Origin: DAOVFN01 sp964484305 | GTDB lineage: Archaea; Aenigmatarchaeota; Aenigmatarchaeia; QMZP01 | Length of the DNA: 5,981 nt | NCBI GenBank assembly: GCA_964484305.1 | Contig: CAZAEI010000042.1 | Location: 1-5,981, forward strand | Direction of reading: 5' to 3' | Shown: positions 5,496 through 5,981 of the stretch, in pieces | Position numbering within the stretch: position 1 is the first letter of the stretch | How the letters are laid out: the number at the start of each line of letters is the position of its first letter | Program-made: the position numbers and the translations under genes | Notes under the pieces: model-generated | Database searches by the model: none | What the model saw: only the letters and a program-made list of their open reading frames with translations | Told to the model about the DNA's origin: nothing

Positions 5496-5588
5496 TGCGC
5501 TGCTGGTAGCAGGCATTCTTGTGCATCAGCACGAGAGATGAGGCACATCTCTCAAGGCAAGGCCTCAAGACTCCAGCAATGCTGAATA
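5496..5588 (+). other. tRNA-Tyr intron 2, T-loop position 59/60 (93 nt)
   Basis: The junctions are set by a complete bulge-helix-bulge. The T-stem GCGAG/CTCGC is the outer helix, and TTCG (5490-5493) pairs with TGAA (5583-5586) as the 4-bp central helix. The 3-nt bulges are AG^T (5494-5496) and TA^T (5587-5589). The inner helix is GCG with TGC (5497-5499 with 5580-5582), one C-A mismatch, then TGCTGG with CCAGCA (5501-5506 with 5573-5578). Inside lie a GTGC/GCAC hairpin (5521-5532), an 8-bp GAGAGATG/CATCTCTC hairpin (5533-5553) and a small AGGC/GCCT hairpin (5555-5565). No ORF is present. Confidence 0.88.
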
Positions 5589-5602
5589 TCTCGCTCCCGG
5601 GA

Positions 5603-5616
5603 TTTCTTTATTTTTT
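5603..5616 (+). terminator. T-rich archaeal terminator after tRNA-Tyr
   Basis: TTTCTTTATTTTTT begins directly after the discriminator base A73. T-runs of this kind end archaeal RNA polymerase transcripts without needing a hairpin. Confidence 0.7.
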
Positions 5617-5735
5617 GGCACCTGATTATTTTTCAGGCCTTTAGCCCGTTAAGTTGACAGGACAAAGGAAAGAACGACCCCTTTAAAAATCGAGCTGTTC
5701 AATCCCTTATGCTGCTAAATTAATCCGGTTTTGTC
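5617..5735. other. non-coding gap between tRNA-Tyr and the right-edge gene
   Basis: About 120 bases without a supportable gene. It contains a small hairpin, CCTGA-TTATTTT-TCAGG (5621-5637), whose T-rich loop could back up termination, and a TATA-like TTTAAAAAT at 5682-5690 with no obvious gene in front of it. The right-hand gene converges on the tRNA, so this gap holds the 3' ends of both. Confidence 0.4.
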
Positions 5736-5981
5736 TTATTTCCAAAGGTCTGGTTTAGAACAGAAGAAAATGAACCACAAAGCAAGTGCATTACCGTAGC
5801 GGTAAACTGCTTTATCGTGCTTGCCTTTTGCCACTCTTCGGCGAAGTTCATCAACGGTGATATATTCTGCAGAGTATATTGGTTCATTCCGATCTTTTTT
5901 GAGTTCCTCAATCATCTCCAGCTTTACTTCAATGAAGACAAGATTTGACCATGTTGCTACGAAGCTTGGAGCTGGGTTGAG
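5736..5981 (-). CDS. hypothetical protein, C-terminal 81 residues (runs off right edge)
   Basis: Reading from the right edge (CTC at 5981-5979) the minus strand is open for 81 codons to TAA at 5736-5738; no start is seen, so the gene begins outside the window. The visible part includes FIEVKLEMIEELKKDRNE, then YITVDELRRRVAKGKHDKA, and a hydrophobic end, ALALWFIFFCSKPDLWK. Charged helical segments and a steady residue mix make this frame more protein-like than the overlapping frame at 5720-5911. The first half could be a helix-turn-helix-like or regulatory segment, but I recognise no family. Its codons are more A/T-rich than the ribosomal block. It converges on tRNA-Tyr. Confidence 0.6.
   Translation of the reverse strand, partial: LNPAPSFVATWSNLVFIEVKLEMIEELKKDRNEPIYSAEYITVDELRRRVAKGKHDKAVYRYGNALALWFIFFCSKPDLWK

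Larger units (their letters stand above)
5357..5602 (+). tRNA. tRNA-Tyr: tRNA-Tyr (GTA) with two introns
   Basis: Three exons (5357-5394, 5474-5495, 5589-5602) join into a complete 74-nt cloverleaf. The acceptor stem is CCCGGGG with TCCCGGG (one G-U pair), discriminator A73. The D-stem is GCTC/GAGC with AGTTGGCTA as loop, G26. The anticodon stem is CATGG/CCGTG with loop CTGTAGA (anticodon GTA at 5391-5393). The variable loop is AGGTC, and the T-stem GCGAG/CTCGC is perfectly paired around the loop TTCGAGT. The C1-G72 pair and A73 are the archaeal tyrosine identity elements. CCA is not encoded and must be added. The contiguous DNA does not fold as a tRNA, because 79 bases interrupt the anticodon loop and 93 bases the T-loop. 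Both need the tRNA splicing endonuclease, ligation and, for 59/60, cleavage before the T-arm can form properly. Confidence 0.95.

Noticed and set aside
5348..5568. Two 66-codon minus-strand ORFs
   Set aside because: They lie across the tRNA-Tyr gene and its introns and are by-products of its GC-rich structure.
5395..5588. Box C/D or H/ACA guide RNA in the tRNA introns
   Set aside because: GTGATAG in intron 1 and CTGA in intron 2 resemble boxes, but they fall in different introns and no proper C/D pair with spacing or H/ACA fold was found.
5720..5911. 63-codon minus-strand ORF starting with ATG
   Set aside because: It overlaps, in another frame, the open frame 5736-5981, whose residue mix is much more protein-like. 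It has no visible promoter or ribosome binding site.
1..5981. CRISPR array, insertion sequence or prophage genes
   Set aside because: There are no regularly spaced repeats, no transposase or integrase motifs and no terminal inverted repeats in the window.

Overview
The window comes from an archaeon. It holds the end of the archaeal spc ribosomal-protein block (uS5, uL30, uL15) followed by secY and a DUF106 (archaeal Oxa1/YidC-like) gene. It also has a free-standing Bud32 kinase, TATA-box promoters placed about 26 bases before start codons or tRNA ends, GGTGAT-type ribosome binding sites, and an intron-bearing tRNA with no encoded CCA. I cannot fix the lineage. The long charged uS5 N-terminus and the rearranged operon would suit a DPANN or other deep-branching archaeon, but that is inference.

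Left edge (1-384): two AT-rich minus-strand genes of unknown function, one cut by the window edge, driven by a promoter that looks leaderless. A 133-base divergent region (385-517) separates them from bud32, which also appears leaderless. Bud32 is a subunit of KEOPS, which makes t6A at position 37 of tRNAs, and here it carries an in-frame insert between its catalytic loop and its DFG motif.

Centre (1278-5295): uS5, uL30, an unannotated 43-codon ORF that overlaps the uL30 stop as ATGA, uL15, secY and DUF106, all on the plus strand. secY and DUF106 each have their own promoter. Relative to the usual archaeal order, uL18 is not upstream of uS5 (bud32 is) and adk is absent between secY and DUF106. 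Together the genes make ribosomal subunit proteins, the Sec translocon pore and a membrane insertase. SecY seems to have two extra membrane helices between the canonical TM7 and TM8.

Right part (5322-5616): a promoter, a tRNA-Tyr(GTA) gene and a T-rich terminator. The tRNA is the most interesting feature. It reads as a normal 74-nt tRNA only if two introns are removed: 79 nt at position 37/38 and 93 nt inside the T-loop at position 59/60. The second is framed by a textbook bulge-helix-bulge. After about 120 non-coding bases, the C-terminal 81 codons of an unrecognised minus-strand gene run off the right edge.
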